From: Bauldia sp965232525
GTDB lineage: Bacteria > Pseudomonadota > Alphaproteobacteria > Rhizobiales > Kaistiaceae
Reading direction: 5' to 3'
Assembly: GCF_965232525.1 (NCBI RefSeq)
Contig: NZ_OZ246980.1
Location: 992,001 to 1,056,000, forward strand
DNA: 64,000 nt
In this document: one piece after another, positions 8,608-17,073 of the stretch
How the letters are laid out: every line of letters begins with the position of its first letter
Position numbering within the stretch: the first letter of the stretch is position 1
Position numbers and translations under genes: made by a program
Notes under the pieces: generated by a model
Databases searched by the model: none
What the model saw: the letters and a program-made list of their open reading frames with translations, nothing else
What the model was told of the DNA's origin: nothing

Positions 8608-9390
8608 TCAAACCGGGAGGATCGAGGCGACAAGAAGCTGGGTATATGGCTCTCGCGGATCGTCGAGGACCCGATCGGTTAGTCCGCTTTCGACCACCGC
8701 ACCGTCCTTCATGACCATCATGCGATGGGAGAGAAGGCGCGCCACGGCAAGGTCGTGGGTGACGATGATCGCAGCCATCCCGAGATCACTGACGAGCCGG
8801 TGGAGCAGATCGAGGAGGCGCGCCTGCACCGACACGTCAAGGCCACCAGTCGGCTCATCCATAAACATCAGTCGGGGTGCCGTGACGAGATTGCGTGCGA
8901 TCTGGAGGCGTTGGCGCATTCCGCCGGAGAAGCTGCGCGGGTCATCATCAATGCGGTCAACCGCGACTTCGACGCGGCCAAGCCAATCGACTGCGCTTTC
9001 CCGGATGCGGCCGTAGTGTCGATCGCCGATCGCCATGAGCCGCTCGCCGACATTGGCGCCAGCGGAGATCGTCATCCGCAATCCATCGGCCGGATTCTGA
9101 TGCACGAAACCCCAATCGGTCCGCATCAGCAGGCGCCGCTCAGCCTCACTCAGTGTTGCGAGATCCCTAGTTTCACCATCGCGCATCCGGTAGCGCACAC
9201 TCCCCGCGGCCAGCGAGAGGCGGGCGGCGAGGCAGTTCAGCAATGTCGTCTTGCCGGAGCCCGATTCACCGACGACGGCGAGAACCTCGCCCGGCCAAAG
9301 ATCGAAAGTTACATCACGACAACCAACGCGGCGCCCGTAAAAGTGGGTCACCCCTTCGGCCCGCAGAAGGGGCGCTTCGGCCTCGCTCAC
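8608..9390 (-). CDS. phnK: C-P lyase ABC-type ATPase PhnK
   Basis: A 260-residue ABC ATPase that docks on the PhnGHIJ core complex. Walker A is GESGSGKTT, the Q-loop is DWGFVHQNPADGLRM, the signature is FSGGMRQRLQIARNL, Walker B is LMFMDEPTGGLDVS and the switch is VTHDLAVA. The insertion MRDGETRDLATLSEAERR after Walker A is typical of PhnK. GTG start overlapping the phnJ stop (GTGA). Confidence 0.95.
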   Translation of the reverse strand: MSEAEAPLLRAEGVTHFYGRRVGCRDVTFDLWPGEVLAVVGESGSGKTTLLNCLAARLSLAAGSVRYRMRDGETRDLATLSEAERRLLMRTDWGFVHQNPADGLRMTISAGANVGERLMAIGDRHYGRIRESAVDWLGRVEVAVDRIDDDPRSFSGGMRQRLQIARNLVTAPRLMFMDEPTGGLDVSVQARLLDLLHRLVSDLGMAAIIVTHDLAVARLLSHRMMVMKDGAVVESGLTDRVLDDPREPYTQLLVASILPV

Positions 9391-10316
9391 GACCCCGCCT
9401 CCAACTCACCGGCCTGACGGCCGCGATGACCCGCAGCCCGCCGTCGCTCGCAGAAATCGGTATCGGAACAAACGAACATGCGACCACCGCGATCATCGAG
9501 GATCACCTCGTCAAGGTAGACGCCGGTCGCGCCACACAGACCGCACGGTTCCTCGAACGCCTGGATCGAGAACGGATAGTCCTCAAAGTCGAGGCAGCGG
9601 ACATGGGTGTGGGGCGGGATGGCGTAGATGCGCTTCTCGCGCCCCGCCCCGAACAACTGCAGGGCCGGGCAATCGTTCATCTTCGGGTTGTCGAATTTGG
9701 GAACCGGCGAGGGATCCATCACATAGCGGCCGTCGACTTCAATCGGATAGGCGTAGGTCGTGGCGATATGTCCGTACCGGGCAATGTCCTCGTAGAGCTT
9801 CACATGCATCAGCCCGTATTCGCTGAGGGCGTGCATGGCACGCGTTTCCGTTTCCCGAGGCTCCAGGAACCGCAGCGGCTCAGGAATCGGCACCTGATAG
9901 ACCAGAATCTGATCCTCGCTCAGCGGTGCCTCGGGGATTCGGTGGCGGGTCTGAATGACGGTTGCATCCTCCGTCCGTGTCGTCGTCGCAACCCCGGCGG
10001 TCTTTGCGAAGAACGCGCGGATCGAAACGGCATTGGTGGTGTCATCGGCGCCTTGGTCGATCACCTTGAGCACGTCATCCGGACCGAGGATCGCCGCGGT
10101 CACCTGGACGCCTCCCGTGCCCCAGCCATAGGGCATCGGCATCTCGCGACTCGCAAACGGCACCTGATAGCCCGGGATCGCGACCGCTTTCAGCAGCGCC
10201 CGCCGGATCATCCGCTTGGTCTGCTCGTCGAGATAGGCAAAGTTGTAGGCAGCGTCAGAACCGCCCTCAGCCGGCAGATCGTTGGCCATGGCGTCAAGAG
10301 CGGCATCGTCGGTCAC
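9387..10316 (-). CDS. phnJ: Alpha-D-ribose 1-methylphosphonate 5-phosphate C-P lyase PhnJ
   Basis: The catalytic radical-SAM lyase that breaks the C-P bond, releasing alkane (methane from methylphosphonate) and ribose cyclic phosphate. 309 residues. The unusual iron-sulfur motif is intact: C258, C261 and C283 (CX2CX21C), with a fourth Cys at C289, the same spacing as C241/C244/C266/C272 of the E. coli enzyme. The N-terminal region YNFAYLDEQTKRMIRRALLKAVAIPGYQVPFASREMP is characteristic. Slightly longer than the E. coli protein at both ends. GTG start overlaps the phnI stop by 4 bp. Confidence 0.97.
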   Translation of the reverse strand: MTDDAALDAMANDLPAEGGSDAAYNFAYLDEQTKRMIRRALLKAVAIPGYQVPFASREMPMPYGWGTGGVQVTAAILGPDDVLKVIDQGADDTTNAVSIRAFFAKTAGVATTTRTEDATVIQTRHRIPEAPLSEDQILVYQVPIPEPLRFLEPRETETRAMHALSEYGLMHVKLYEDIARYGHIATTYAYPIEVDGRYVMDPSPVPKFDNPKMNDCPALQLFGAGREKRIYAIPPHTHVRCLDFEDYPFSIQAFEEPCGLCGATGVYLDEVILDDRGGRMFVCSDTDFCERRRAAGHRGRQAGELEAGS

Positions 10317-11413
10317 TCCGCGGCCTCCCGATCGTCCGTCCGCTCTCTCGCTTCGAACTCGCTGCGCAACCGCCGTAGCAGTTCGAGTTCAGCCTGAAAG
10401 TCGACGTAGTGGGGGAGCTTCAAATGCTCGACGAACCCGGTCGCCTGAACATTATCCGCGTGGGACAAGACAAACTCCGCATCCTGCGCCGGTGCGACCT
10501 TATCCTCGCCGAGCTCGTCGGCGCGCAGAGCCCGGTCGCACAAGGCCATCGTCATGGCTTTCCGTTCAGCGTGTCCGAACACCAGACCGTAGCCGCGGGT
10601 GAACTGCGGTGGCGCTGTCGCCGAGCCGGCAAACTGATTGACCATCTGGCATTCGGTAACGGTCAACCGGCCGAGTGACACCGGAAGGTCGAGCTCCGGA
10701 ACATCAAGCTCGATCTCAACCGAACCGATGCGGATTTCTCCAGCGAAGGGATGATTGCGGGCGTAGCCGCGCTGGGTGGAATAGCCGAGCGCCAACAAGA
10801 AACCCTCATCGCCACGTGCCAGCGCCTGAAGGCGAAGGTCGCGGTCGGCAGGGAACGACAGCGGAGTCCGGGTTAGATCCGCCGGCGGGTCATCGTCATC
10901 GGCTTCGCCATGCGACTCGATCAGACCCTCATCGCCCAACAGATCCGTGACCCGGGGCATCGGCTCGAACGACGCCTCACCGCGAACGGCCTCATCCGGA
11001 TCCTTGTCGCCGTCGAGACTCGGGTCAAGGAGGCGGTGGGTGTAGTCGAAGGTTGGTCCAAGAAGTTGCCCGCCCGGCAAGTCCTTGAAGGTCGCCGATA
11101 TACGCCGCTCGATGATCATGGCGCCGGTATCGATCGGCCGGCTGGCGCCGAACCGGGGCAGGGTCGTCCGATAAGCCCGTACCAGAAATGCAGCCTCGAT
11201 CAGATCGCCACGCGCCTGCTTGATCGCCAATGCGGCCAATCGGCGATCGTAGAGCGAGCCCTCGCCCATTACCCGATCGACTGCGAGGGTCAGTTGCTCC
11301 AGAATCTGGTCGACGGTGAGCGCCGGCACCGACCGGTCACCACGACGCACATCCGCCAGAAGCCGATGGGCATTGGCGATGGCGGTTTCGCCGCCTTTGA
11401 CCGCCACATACAT
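10313..11413 (-). CDS. phnI: C-P lyase core subunit PhnI
   Basis: A 366-residue subunit of the PhnGHIJ complex; PhnI acts as a nucleosidase/ribosyl-transfer component that exchanges adenine of ATP for phosphonate. It begins MYVAVKGGETAIANAHRLLADVRRGDRSVPAL, a conserved PhnI start, and contains ARGDEGFLLALGYSTQRGYARNHPFAGEIR and AQDAEFVLSHADNVQATGFVEHLKLPHYVDF, both diagnostic. ATG 11413 shares one base with the phnH stop (TGATG). Confidence 0.96.
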   Translation of the reverse strand: MYVAVKGGETAIANAHRLLADVRRGDRSVPALTVDQILEQLTLAVDRVMGEGSLYDRRLAALAIKQARGDLIEAAFLVRAYRTTLPRFGASRPIDTGAMIIERRISATFKDLPGGQLLGPTFDYTHRLLDPSLDGDKDPDEAVRGEASFEPMPRVTDLLGDEGLIESHGEADDDDPPADLTRTPLSFPADRDLRLQALARGDEGFLLALGYSTQRGYARNHPFAGEIRIGSVEIELDVPELDLPVSLGRLTVTECQMVNQFAGSATAPPQFTRGYGLVFGHAERKAMTMALCDRALRADELGEDKVAPAQDAEFVLSHADNVQATGFVEHLKLPHYVDFQAELELLRRLRSEFEARERTDDREAAE

Positions 11414-12015
11414 CAGCCAGCTCCGCGCGACACACGTGTCGATCGGGGGAGAGCGGCCACGGCCTCCGGCCCGGCGAACACGAGATCGACGCCGCGCGGG
11501 AACCGGTTTCGGTTTTCGTTGAGTTGATCAAGAAAGCCATCGGGCAGCGGATGTGGCGCAAACGCCTGAGTGTCGGCGACGCCCGGTCCACGCACGATGA
11601 GGCGGTGATCGCCGGCAAAATGATCTACCTGGGCGACAATCGTTGTCGACTCATCCGGGTAGGTGTCAGACCCCTGCGCGAACAGCGACAAATCCGGCAT
11701 GGCGGCGCTGTCCGCGATCGCTGCGAATGCAGAGTTCGCCGGCGTCTCGGCAAGCGGGGCTCCGGTGTGGAAGCGCAACCATGCCATTACAGTCTCTCGA
11801 CCCGCCAACCGACGGTCGAGAAACAACGGCGTGTCATGATCGGCAAGCGTGCATAACACTGCCGCGGCGACCGGGTTGAGCGGTGATGGTGGACTCACGA
11901 CATCGTCGATCGGCATTACGGTTCCAGGCCGCGCCACGGCCGACAGGACGGTGCGAAACGTCGCTTGGGTTCGTAGCGGTGATGTCGGCGCCATGTGGTT
12001 TGGAGCGATGGTCAC
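11413..12015 (-). CDS. phnH: C-P lyase core subunit PhnH
   Basis: A 200-residue non-catalytic structural subunit of the C-P lyase core. Recognisable pieces: TFRTVLSAVARPGTV near the N-terminus, AAVLCTLADHDTPLFLD, YPDESTTIVAQVDHF and LIVRGPGVAD, ending NRFPRGVDLVFAGPEAVAALPRSTRV. GTG start at 12015 immediately adjacent to the phnG stop, with phnI beginning inside its own stop codon. This is a typical stoichiometric, coupled arrangement. Confidence 0.94.
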   Translation of the reverse strand: MTIAPNHMAPTSPLRTQATFRTVLSAVARPGTVMPIDDVVSPPSPLNPVAAAVLCTLADHDTPLFLDRRLAGRETVMAWLRFHTGAPLAETPANSAFAAIADSAAMPDLSLFAQGSDTYPDESTTIVAQVDHFAGDHRLIVRGPGVADTQAFAPHPLPDGFLDQLNENRNRFPRGVDLVFAGPEAVAALPRSTRVSRGAG

Positions 12016-12477
12016 CTAGGAGTCCTCGCCACGGACCATGGTGAAGAAGTTGACCCGTGTCGCTGCGGTCTTCGCCGCGGAATCGGCCTCCTCGGCCGCG
12101 AGCCGCGTCCTGGTGGGGGCCAGGATATCGTGCTCGACACGCTGACGGTGCGTCTCGGTCTGCCAGAGCGCATCGAAGCACGCGACGAGATAAGCCTGCC
12201 GCCGCCGGCGACCGAGAACGTAGCCATAGCCGGTTTCGCCGGTCGACAGCTGCACCGCCGCGCGGGTGACGGTCATTTCGCCGAAGTTGAACGCGGCACC
12301 GCCGCCACCGATCCTGCCCCGCGCCATCACCAGACCGAATTCCGGATCTCGTAGCGTCTTGATTGACGGGAGAGCCGGCATCGCACGCCAAGCCTCGGTT
12401 AACAGGCCCAATTCCGCCTGCACCAACAGCGCCAAGGCATCTTGACGCGAGGATAGGCTCGTCGACTGATCCACCAA
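12016..12477 (-). CDS. phnG: C-P lyase core subunit PhnG
   Basis: The first gene of the phn operon, 153 residues. PhnG is part of the PhnGHIJ core. Diagnostic stretches: LTEAWRAMPALPSIKTLRDPEFGLVMARGRIGGGGAAFNFGEMTVTRAAVQL, GETGYGYVLGR and AYLVACFDALWQ. The start is TTG 12477 or GTG 12474; no clear Shine-Dalgarno is seen. The probable PhnF operator dyads lie directly upstream (12485-12516). Confidence 0.94.
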   Translation of the reverse strand: MVDQSTSLSSRQDALALLVQAELGLLTEAWRAMPALPSIKTLRDPEFGLVMARGRIGGGGAAFNFGEMTVTRAAVQLSTGETGYGYVLGRRRRQAYLVACFDALWQTETHRQRVEHDILAPTRTRLAAEEADSAAKTAATRVNFFTMVRGEDS

Positions 12478-12484
12478 ATCGGCT

Positions 12485-12516
12485 CTAGATTTGTCTAGTA
12501 ATATAGATAACTATAT
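12485..12516. promoter_or_regulatory. Probable PhnF operator: two dyads in the phnG-phnF divergent gap
   Basis: The 54-bp gap between phnG and phnF is strikingly AT-rich for this genome. It holds two perfect inverted repeats of the same geometry: CTAGA-tttg-TCTAG (12485-12498) and ATATAG-ataa-CTATAT (12501-12516), both with 4-bp spacers and centres 17 bp apart. Dyads of this kind are bound by HutC-type GntR regulators (known for the family). Their position between the two start codons suggests PhnF represses both phnG and itself. No good PhoB box is seen. Confidence 0.55.
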
Positions 12517-12531
12517 CAACTAACACGTGAC

Positions 12532-13305
12532 ATGGTGATGACGGAAGCCTCGACCACGGAAAAAAGCGCAGTCGGACGCGGCGGCGGCGTCGCACTGTGG
12601 CGACAGATCGCCGACCAATTGCGAAACGAAATCGCCGGCGGCGTGTGGACGGCTGATGCTGCGCTTCCTACGGAGGTCGCCCTTGCAACACGTTTCGGCG
12701 TCAATCGCCATACGGTGCGTCGCGCTTTAGCGGCGCTTTCAGCCGACGGACTTGTTCGATCCGATCAAGGTCGTGGAACCTTCGTGCTCGCTGGCAGGCT
12801 CACCTACCCGATCAGCCGACGAACCCGTTTCTCCGAAATCGTCAGCCGACAAGCGCGGGAACCCGGCGGCCGCATGATCGCAAGCCGCGTGGAATCAGCC
12901 GACGTTCGCTTGTCGGGTTTTCTCGAGGTGCCGCAGGGGACACCGCTGATCTGCCTCGAAACACTCAGCGTCGCGGATGGCGTGCCGATTTCGGTTTCGC
13001 TCAACTGGTTCTCGGCCGACCGTTTTCCGAACCTTGTCACCGGCTATGCCGAGACGGGGTCGATCACCGCGGCGGTAAAAGCGGAAGGGGTCGAAAACTA
13101 TCTGCGCCGTTGGACTCGCGTTCGCGCCGAGACCGCCGACGCTAAGGATCGCGACCGCTTGCAGCTACCGGTCGGTGCCAGCCTCCTGGTCACCGAGGCG
13201 CTCAACGAAGACCAAAGGGGCAACCCGCTGCATTTCAGCATAACGCGGTTCGCCGCTGATCGGATCGAACTCGAGATTGAATCGAGGCCGGAGCCGCGTG
13301 GCTAA
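12532..13305 (+). CDS. phnF: GntR/HutC-family phosphonate regulator PhnF
   Basis: A 257-residue regulator. The N-terminal winged helix (about residues 20-85) has the GntR pattern LWRQIADQLRNEIAGGVW, LPTEVALATRFGVNRHTVRRALAALSADGLVRSDQGRGTFV. The C-terminal UTRA ligand-binding domain (about 110-245) includes LICLETLSVADGVPISVSLNWF and GNPLHFSITRFAADRIEL. It is transcribed divergently from phnG and is the only obvious regulator of the phn locus; the ligand is presumably a phosphonate or phosphate ester (inference). Its TAA overlaps the yccF stop on the other strand. Confidence 0.93.
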   Translation: MVMTEASTTEKSAVGRGGGVALWRQIADQLRNEIAGGVWTADAALPTEVALATRFGVNRHTVRRALAALSADGLVRSDQGRGTFVLAGRLTYPISRRTRFSEIVSRQAREPGGRMIASRVESADVRLSGFLEVPQGTPLICLETLSVADGVPISVSLNWFSADRFPNLVTGYAETGSITAAVKAEGVENYLRRWTRVRAETADAKDRDRLQLPVGASLLVTEALNEDQRGNPLHFSITRFAADRIELEIESRPEPRG

Positions 13306-13733
13306 ACTCTTCCCGCTGGGCCGGCGCCGGCCATCATGTCACGGGGAACGATAATCTTGCCGATCGGCCACAGGGCGATCCCTGCCAGCTTCAGATGGGC
13401 CCATGCGAAAGGAAGCCCGATGATCGTGATTCCCAAGCAAATGGCGGTGATGACGTGGGCCAGCGCCAGCCACCAGCCAGCGAGCACCAGCCAGATGATG
13501 TTCCCGAGGGCGCCGAACGGGCCCGTCCCGATGTCTCCCTCGCCGGTATGCGCCTCGCGATCGACCGCGGCGAAACCGAATGGCAGGAACGTATAACGAG
13601 CCATGTTGAAGGCAGCCCGCGCCCACGGGATGCCGATGATCGTGATCACCATGATCAAGGCAGCCAACAGCCACCCGACCGCCATCCAGAGGCCACCAAA
13701 GACCACCCAAAGGATATTGAGAAGCAGGTTCAT
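13302..13733 (-). CDS. yccF: YccF domain inner-membrane protein
   Basis: A 143-residue membrane protein with two copies of the YccF (DUF307) repeat: LLNILWVVFGGLWMAVGWLLAALIMVITIIGIPWARAAFNMARY near the N-terminus and GNIIWLVLAGWWLALAHVITAICLGITIIGLPFAWAHLKLAGIALWPIG in the second half. About four hydrophobic segments. Function unknown in the family. ATG 13733 is chosen because the sequence before it does not resemble the family. Convergent with phnF, the stops overlapping. Confidence 0.9.
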   Translation of the reverse strand: MNLLLNILWVVFGGLWMAVGWLLAALIMVITIIGIPWARAAFNMARYTFLPFGFAAVDREAHTGEGDIGTGPFGALGNIIWLVLAGWWLALAHVITAICLGITIIGLPFAWAHLKLAGIALWPIGKIIVPRDMMAGAGPAGRV

Positions 13734-13812
13734 TGTCTCGATTTCCGAATCTGGGCTCGCTATTCCCGACGATGTGGTGCGCACGACCGCCCGACACAAT
13801 CAAGGACACTGG

Positions 13813-14424
13813 TCAAAGTCTCCGTTCGCTACCACCCGCTGCGACCCCGGACACTGCCCGGAGAACGTCGTCTACCTGTCTCCGCGTGTCTTCCAGGCTC
13901 GCGCTCGTATCGACAATGAAATGGGCGCGTTGTCGCTTTTCGGCATCCGGCATCTGTCGGGCACGCATGGCCTCGGCGCGCTCGGCGGTCATGCCGTCCC
14001 GCTGCATCAGCCGTTCCATCTGGATTTCTGGTGTCGTCGAGACAACGAGAACGATGTCCATGTCTTTTTCAGCGCCGACTTCGAAGAGAAGCGGAATGTC
14101 ACAAACCACAATCAGCGCGCCGGCACGGTTCCACTGATCGACAAATGCGTCCCGCTCGGCCGCGACCAACGGATGGATCAGCGATTCTAGCCTTGTCATG
14201 GCCCCCGGATCGCCCAAGACGCGCTGGCGCAGTTTGTCGCGATCGACGGCTCCCTCGGATGATGTCCCCGGAAACACGTTTTCAACGAGCGGCGCTGCGG
14301 CGCCGCGATAAAGCCGATGGACCGTCCTGTCGGCATCGAAGACCGGAACCCCGGCTTCGGCAAACATCGCCGTGACCGTCGACTTGCCCATGGCAACCGA
14401 GCCAGTCAGTCCAACGACAAGCAT
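13813..14424 (-). CDS. coaE: Dephospho-CoA kinase CoaE
   Basis: Last step of CoA biosynthesis: ATP-dependent 3'-phosphorylation of dephospho-CoA. 203 residues from ATG 14424. Walker A is GLTGSVAMGKST (residues 6-17), followed by FAEAGVPVFDADRTVHRLY and the LID region RQMPDAEKRQRAHFIVDTS. The ATG shares one base with the aroE stop (TGATG), so coaE is the last gene of the ppsR-maf-aroE-coaE unit. In many alphaproteobacteria dnaQ follows coaE; here yccF and the phn locus follow instead. Confidence 0.96.
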   Translation of the reverse strand: MLVVGLTGSVAMGKSTVTAMFAEAGVPVFDADRTVHRLYRGAAAPLVENVFPGTSSEGAVDRDKLRQRVLGDPGAMTRLESLIHPLVAAERDAFVDQWNRAGALIVVCDIPLLFEVGAEKDMDIVLVVSTTPEIQMERLMQRDGMTAERAEAMRARQMPDAEKRQRAHFIVDTSASLEDTRRQVDDVLRAVSGVAAGGSERRL

Positions 14425-15257
14425 CACTCGTCCAGGGTGGCGACGACTGCTGCGCGAAGCGCCGGCGTCACCTCCGGCCGTGCCCCGAACCATCGTTCAA
14501 ATCCGGGTACCGCCTGATGCAGCAGCATGCCAAGACCATCCACCGTCCTGACTCCCCGCTCGCGGGCGTCCGCCAGTAGGCCCGTTTCGAGTGGAACATA
14601 GACGAGGTCATTGACGACCACGGTTGTGCTCAGCCCATCGAGGTCAACATTCAGATCGGGCTGTCCGACCATTCCCAACGAGGTGGCGTTCACCAGGATC
14701 TTTGCCGCTGGCAGCAAGCCTTGCAGGTCGGACCATGCCGCGGGTCGGACATCCGATCCGAACGCGGTCGCTAAAGCCTGAGCACGCTCGACCGTCCGGT
14801 TGACGATATGGACCGGCGCGAAGCCGCGCGACAGAAGCGCCCAAACAACGGCGCGCGATGCACCACCAGCGCCGAGTATCACCGCCGGCCCCGGTTCTGC
14901 GTCCCAACCCGGTGCATTCTGGTCGAGATTGGCGAGAAAACCGTAGCCGTCGGTGGAGGTCCCAACCAATTTCCGGTCATCGAGCCAGATGGTGTTCAGG
15001 GCCCCCAAGGCTTCCGCCGCGGGCTCGAGGACATCAACGGCGGCAAAGGCCGCCTCCTTGTGCGGAACCGTGACGTTGCATCCGACAAAACCGGCATCCG
15101 CGAAGCTAGCGAAGAACGAAGCGATCGTCTCCGGTTCGACCGGTTGAAGGATATAGTCGCCGGCGATGCCAAGCGATTCCAGCCAAAACCGGTGAATCGT
15201 CGGCGACCGAGAATGAGACACTGGCCAGCCGATGACGCAGGCGATCGGTTCGCTCAC
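14424..15257 (-). CDS. aroE: Shikimate dehydrogenase (NADP+) AroE
   Basis: A 277-residue enzyme reducing 3-dehydroshikimate in aromatic amino acid synthesis. N-terminal substrate domain: GWPVSHSRSPTIHRFWLESLGI (SxS motif binding shikimate), NVTVPHKEAAF with the catalytic Lys, and STDGYGFLANL. The NADP domain has the glycine-rich loop GAGGASRAVV and NRTVERAQ. GTG start at 15257 overlaps the maf stop (GTGA). Confidence 0.96.
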   Translation of the reverse strand: MSEPIACVIGWPVSHSRSPTIHRFWLESLGIAGDYILQPVEPETIASFFASFADAGFVGCNVTVPHKEAAFAAVDVLEPAAEALGALNTIWLDDRKLVGTSTDGYGFLANLDQNAPGWDAEPGPAVILGAGGASRAVVWALLSRGFAPVHIVNRTVERAQALATAFGSDVRPAAWSDLQGLLPAAKILVNATSLGMVGQPDLNVDLDGLSTTVVVNDLVYVPLETGLLADARERGVRTVDGLGMLLHQAVPGFERWFGARPEVTPALRAAVVATLDE

Positions 15258-15913
15258 CGCCGCTTCTCCATGTCCTCAACCAGGGTCAATGTGCTCGTCT
15301 CCATGATACCGATCGCACCAACGCTCCGCAGCCAAGTAAGAAGGGGTAACAGCGGAAGGCCAAGGATCGAAAAGTAGTCGCCGGCAACACGCGCGAAGAG
15401 CTGAATGCCCTGCCCTTCGATCTGATAGGCGCCGACGCTTCCGTAAATCGTCTCGCCAACGGCGTCCAGGTAGGCATCGATTTCCTTCGGCCCGAGTGAC
15501 CGCATGGTAAGCGCGGGTACATCACAGTGCCGCCAAGCGATGGAGTCTCTCCGGGCGATGGCAACAGCCGTATGCAACTGATGGGTCCGCCCGGCGAGCA
15601 CCTGGAGTTGATGTCGCGCGGCAGCGCGGTCCGGAGGTTTGGTGAGCCGCTTGCCGTCGACTTCCAACACCTGGTCGGCGCCGATCACCCATTGGCATTC
15701 AGGATACTGCTCCGCCACAGCGAGAGCTTTTGCCTCGGCAAGTCTCACTGCGATGTCAGTCGGACTAGCCCCGCCTGCGATCATTGGGGCGTCAACGGCC
15801 CGCTCGTCCACATTCGAGGGTACTGTGTCGAAGGTGATCCCCGCTCGGGCCAGCATTTCGACACGCGCTCGGCTCCGCGTTGCGAGAATGATCGTCGCCA
15901 AGGTGCTGCTCAC
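15254..15913 (-). CDS. maf: Maf-family nucleotide pyrophosphatase
   Basis: Nucleoside-triphosphate pyrophosphatase of the Maf/YceF type, 219 residues, possibly removing modified or non-canonical nucleotides. It reads LATIILATRSRARVEMLARAGITFDTVPSNVDER at the N-terminus, then WVIGADQVLEVDGKRLTKPPDRAAARHQLQVLAGRTHQLHTAVA and YFSILGLPLLPLLTWL. GTG 15913 is chosen because it overlaps the ppsR stop (GTGA), matching the couplings in this gene set. The longer open frame upstream lies inside ppsR and is unrelated. Confidence 0.94.
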   Translation of the reverse strand: MSSTLATIILATRSRARVEMLARAGITFDTVPSNVDERAVDAPMIAGGASPTDIAVRLAEAKALAVAEQYPECQWVIGADQVLEVDGKRLTKPPDRAAARHQLQVLAGRTHQLHTAVAIARRDSIAWRHCDVPALTMRSLGPKEIDAYLDAVGETIYGSVGAYQIEGQGIQLFARVAGDYFSILGLPLLPLLTWLRSVGAIGIMETSTLTLVEDMEKRR

Positions 15914-16752
15914 GGCGGCATTGCGTCGCGATTCCTTTTGTCGCGCAACGCCAGAATCGCGGTCGCCGTTTCCTCGATCGATCGCCGGCTGACGTCGATT
16001 GTCGGCCAGCGGTTTTTGGCGAACAGCTTCCGAGCGGAGGTGATCTCGGCGGTGATAGCCGCCTTGTCCACGTACGATTCGCCGTGAGATGCCGCGTTCA
16101 GGCTCAGCACCCGGTTGTGACGCAGTTGCGCGATCCGCTCGGTACTGGCAGTCAAGCCGACGATCAGCGGGCCTTTGACGGTTTCGAGTTCCAGCGGCAG
16201 CGGCACCCCGGGAACAATAGGAATATTGGCGGTTTTGACCCCGCGATTGGCCAGGTAGATACTCGTCGGCGTCTTCGACGTACGGCTGACCCCCACCAAG
16301 ACAACATCCGCCTCCTCCAGGGATCCGGCGAGCTGCCCGTCGTCGTGAATCATCGTGAAGTTCAGTGCATCGATGCGACGAAAGTAGTCGGCGTCGAGCA
16401 TATGCTGTGCACCCATTCGCCGAGCGTCCGGAGCACCCAGATAGTTCTGCAAAAGTTGGAGCACGGGCTCGAGCACCGATGCGCACGGGATGCCAATCCG
16501 CCGACATTCGGCTTCCAGGCGTTTCCCGAGCTCTTCGTCGACAAGCGTGTAGAGCACGATGCCGGGTTCGGCCTCCAAGGCAGGAACGATGGCATCGATC
16601 TGCTTCGACGTCCGCACCATGGCATGAAGGTGTTCGACCGGGCGGATGTGACGGTACTGCGCGGCGGCTGCCCGACCGACGGCGATCAGAGTCTCGCCGG
16701 TTGCGTCTGAAATCAGATGCAGATGGAAAAAGCCTGCGTGACTATTCACCAA
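15910..16752 (-). CDS. ppsR: PEP synthase / PPDK regulatory protein (DUF299 kinase-phosphorylase)
   Basis: Bifunctional serine/threonine kinase and pyrophosphorylase that switches phosphoenolpyruvate synthase or pyruvate phosphate dikinase off and on. 280 residues. The N-terminus FHLHLISDATGETL and the P-loop-like stretch VLVGVSRTSKTPTSIYLANR followed by GVKTANIPIVPGVPLP are diagnostic; FTMIHDDGQ is also conserved. Start is TTG 16752 or GTG 16749. First gene of the leftward set beside the candidate replication origin. Confidence 0.94.
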   Translation of the reverse strand: MVNSHAGFFHLHLISDATGETLIAVGRAAAAQYRHIRPVEHLHAMVRTSKQIDAIVPALEAEPGIVLYTLVDEELGKRLEAECRRIGIPCASVLEPVLQLLQNYLGAPDARRMGAQHMLDADYFRRIDALNFTMIHDDGQLAGSLEEADVVLVGVSRTSKTPTSIYLANRGVKTANIPIVPGVPLPLELETVKGPLIVGLTASTERIAQLRHNRVLSLNAASHGESYVDKAAITAEITSARKLFAKNRWPTIDVSRRSIEETATAILALRDKRNRDAMPP

Positions 16753-16966
16753 CCGCCTGACCTCACCTGTGGATGCATCCTGAACAAATCTCGTTCCTCG
16801 TTCGGTTGGCCGGGACTTTCCCCGATAGGCCGGATTCGATCAACAGAGTCGAGACTCCGGTAGCGATTCCGTCGGTCTTGAACAACACAGCGGAATTCAC
16901 AAAATCCCCTGGCTGTTGCTGGGGATTGTACGGGGACAAAGGTTGGATACCGCGGTTCGATGTACG

Positions 16967-16983
16967 TTAAGACTATGTTAACC
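16967..16983 (+). promoter_or_regulatory. CtrA binding site in candidate origin
   Basis: TTAAGACTATGTTAACC is a perfect match to the alphaproteobacterial CtrA consensus TTAA-N7-TTAA, with the favoured CC after the second half. In Caulobacter such sites in the origin let CtrA block replication and control the hemE promoter (known). Here the site is about 180 bp upstream of the hemE start. Confidence 0.65.
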
Positions 16984-17073
16984 AAAGGAAAAACGGCCGT
17001 CCCCGTTGTCTCTGGTGATCTCAGTGACCCCTTGCACCGAGTCAGAGTCAGGTCATGCGACAAGAGCACGAAT

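Noticed and set aside
12478..12531. Pho box upstream of phnG
   Set aside because: No repeated CTGTCAT-like pair was found; the palindromes fit a GntR operator better.
15914..16507. Upstream extension of the maf frame
   Set aside because: It lies inside ppsR in another frame; the GTGA overlap at 15913 gives the family start.
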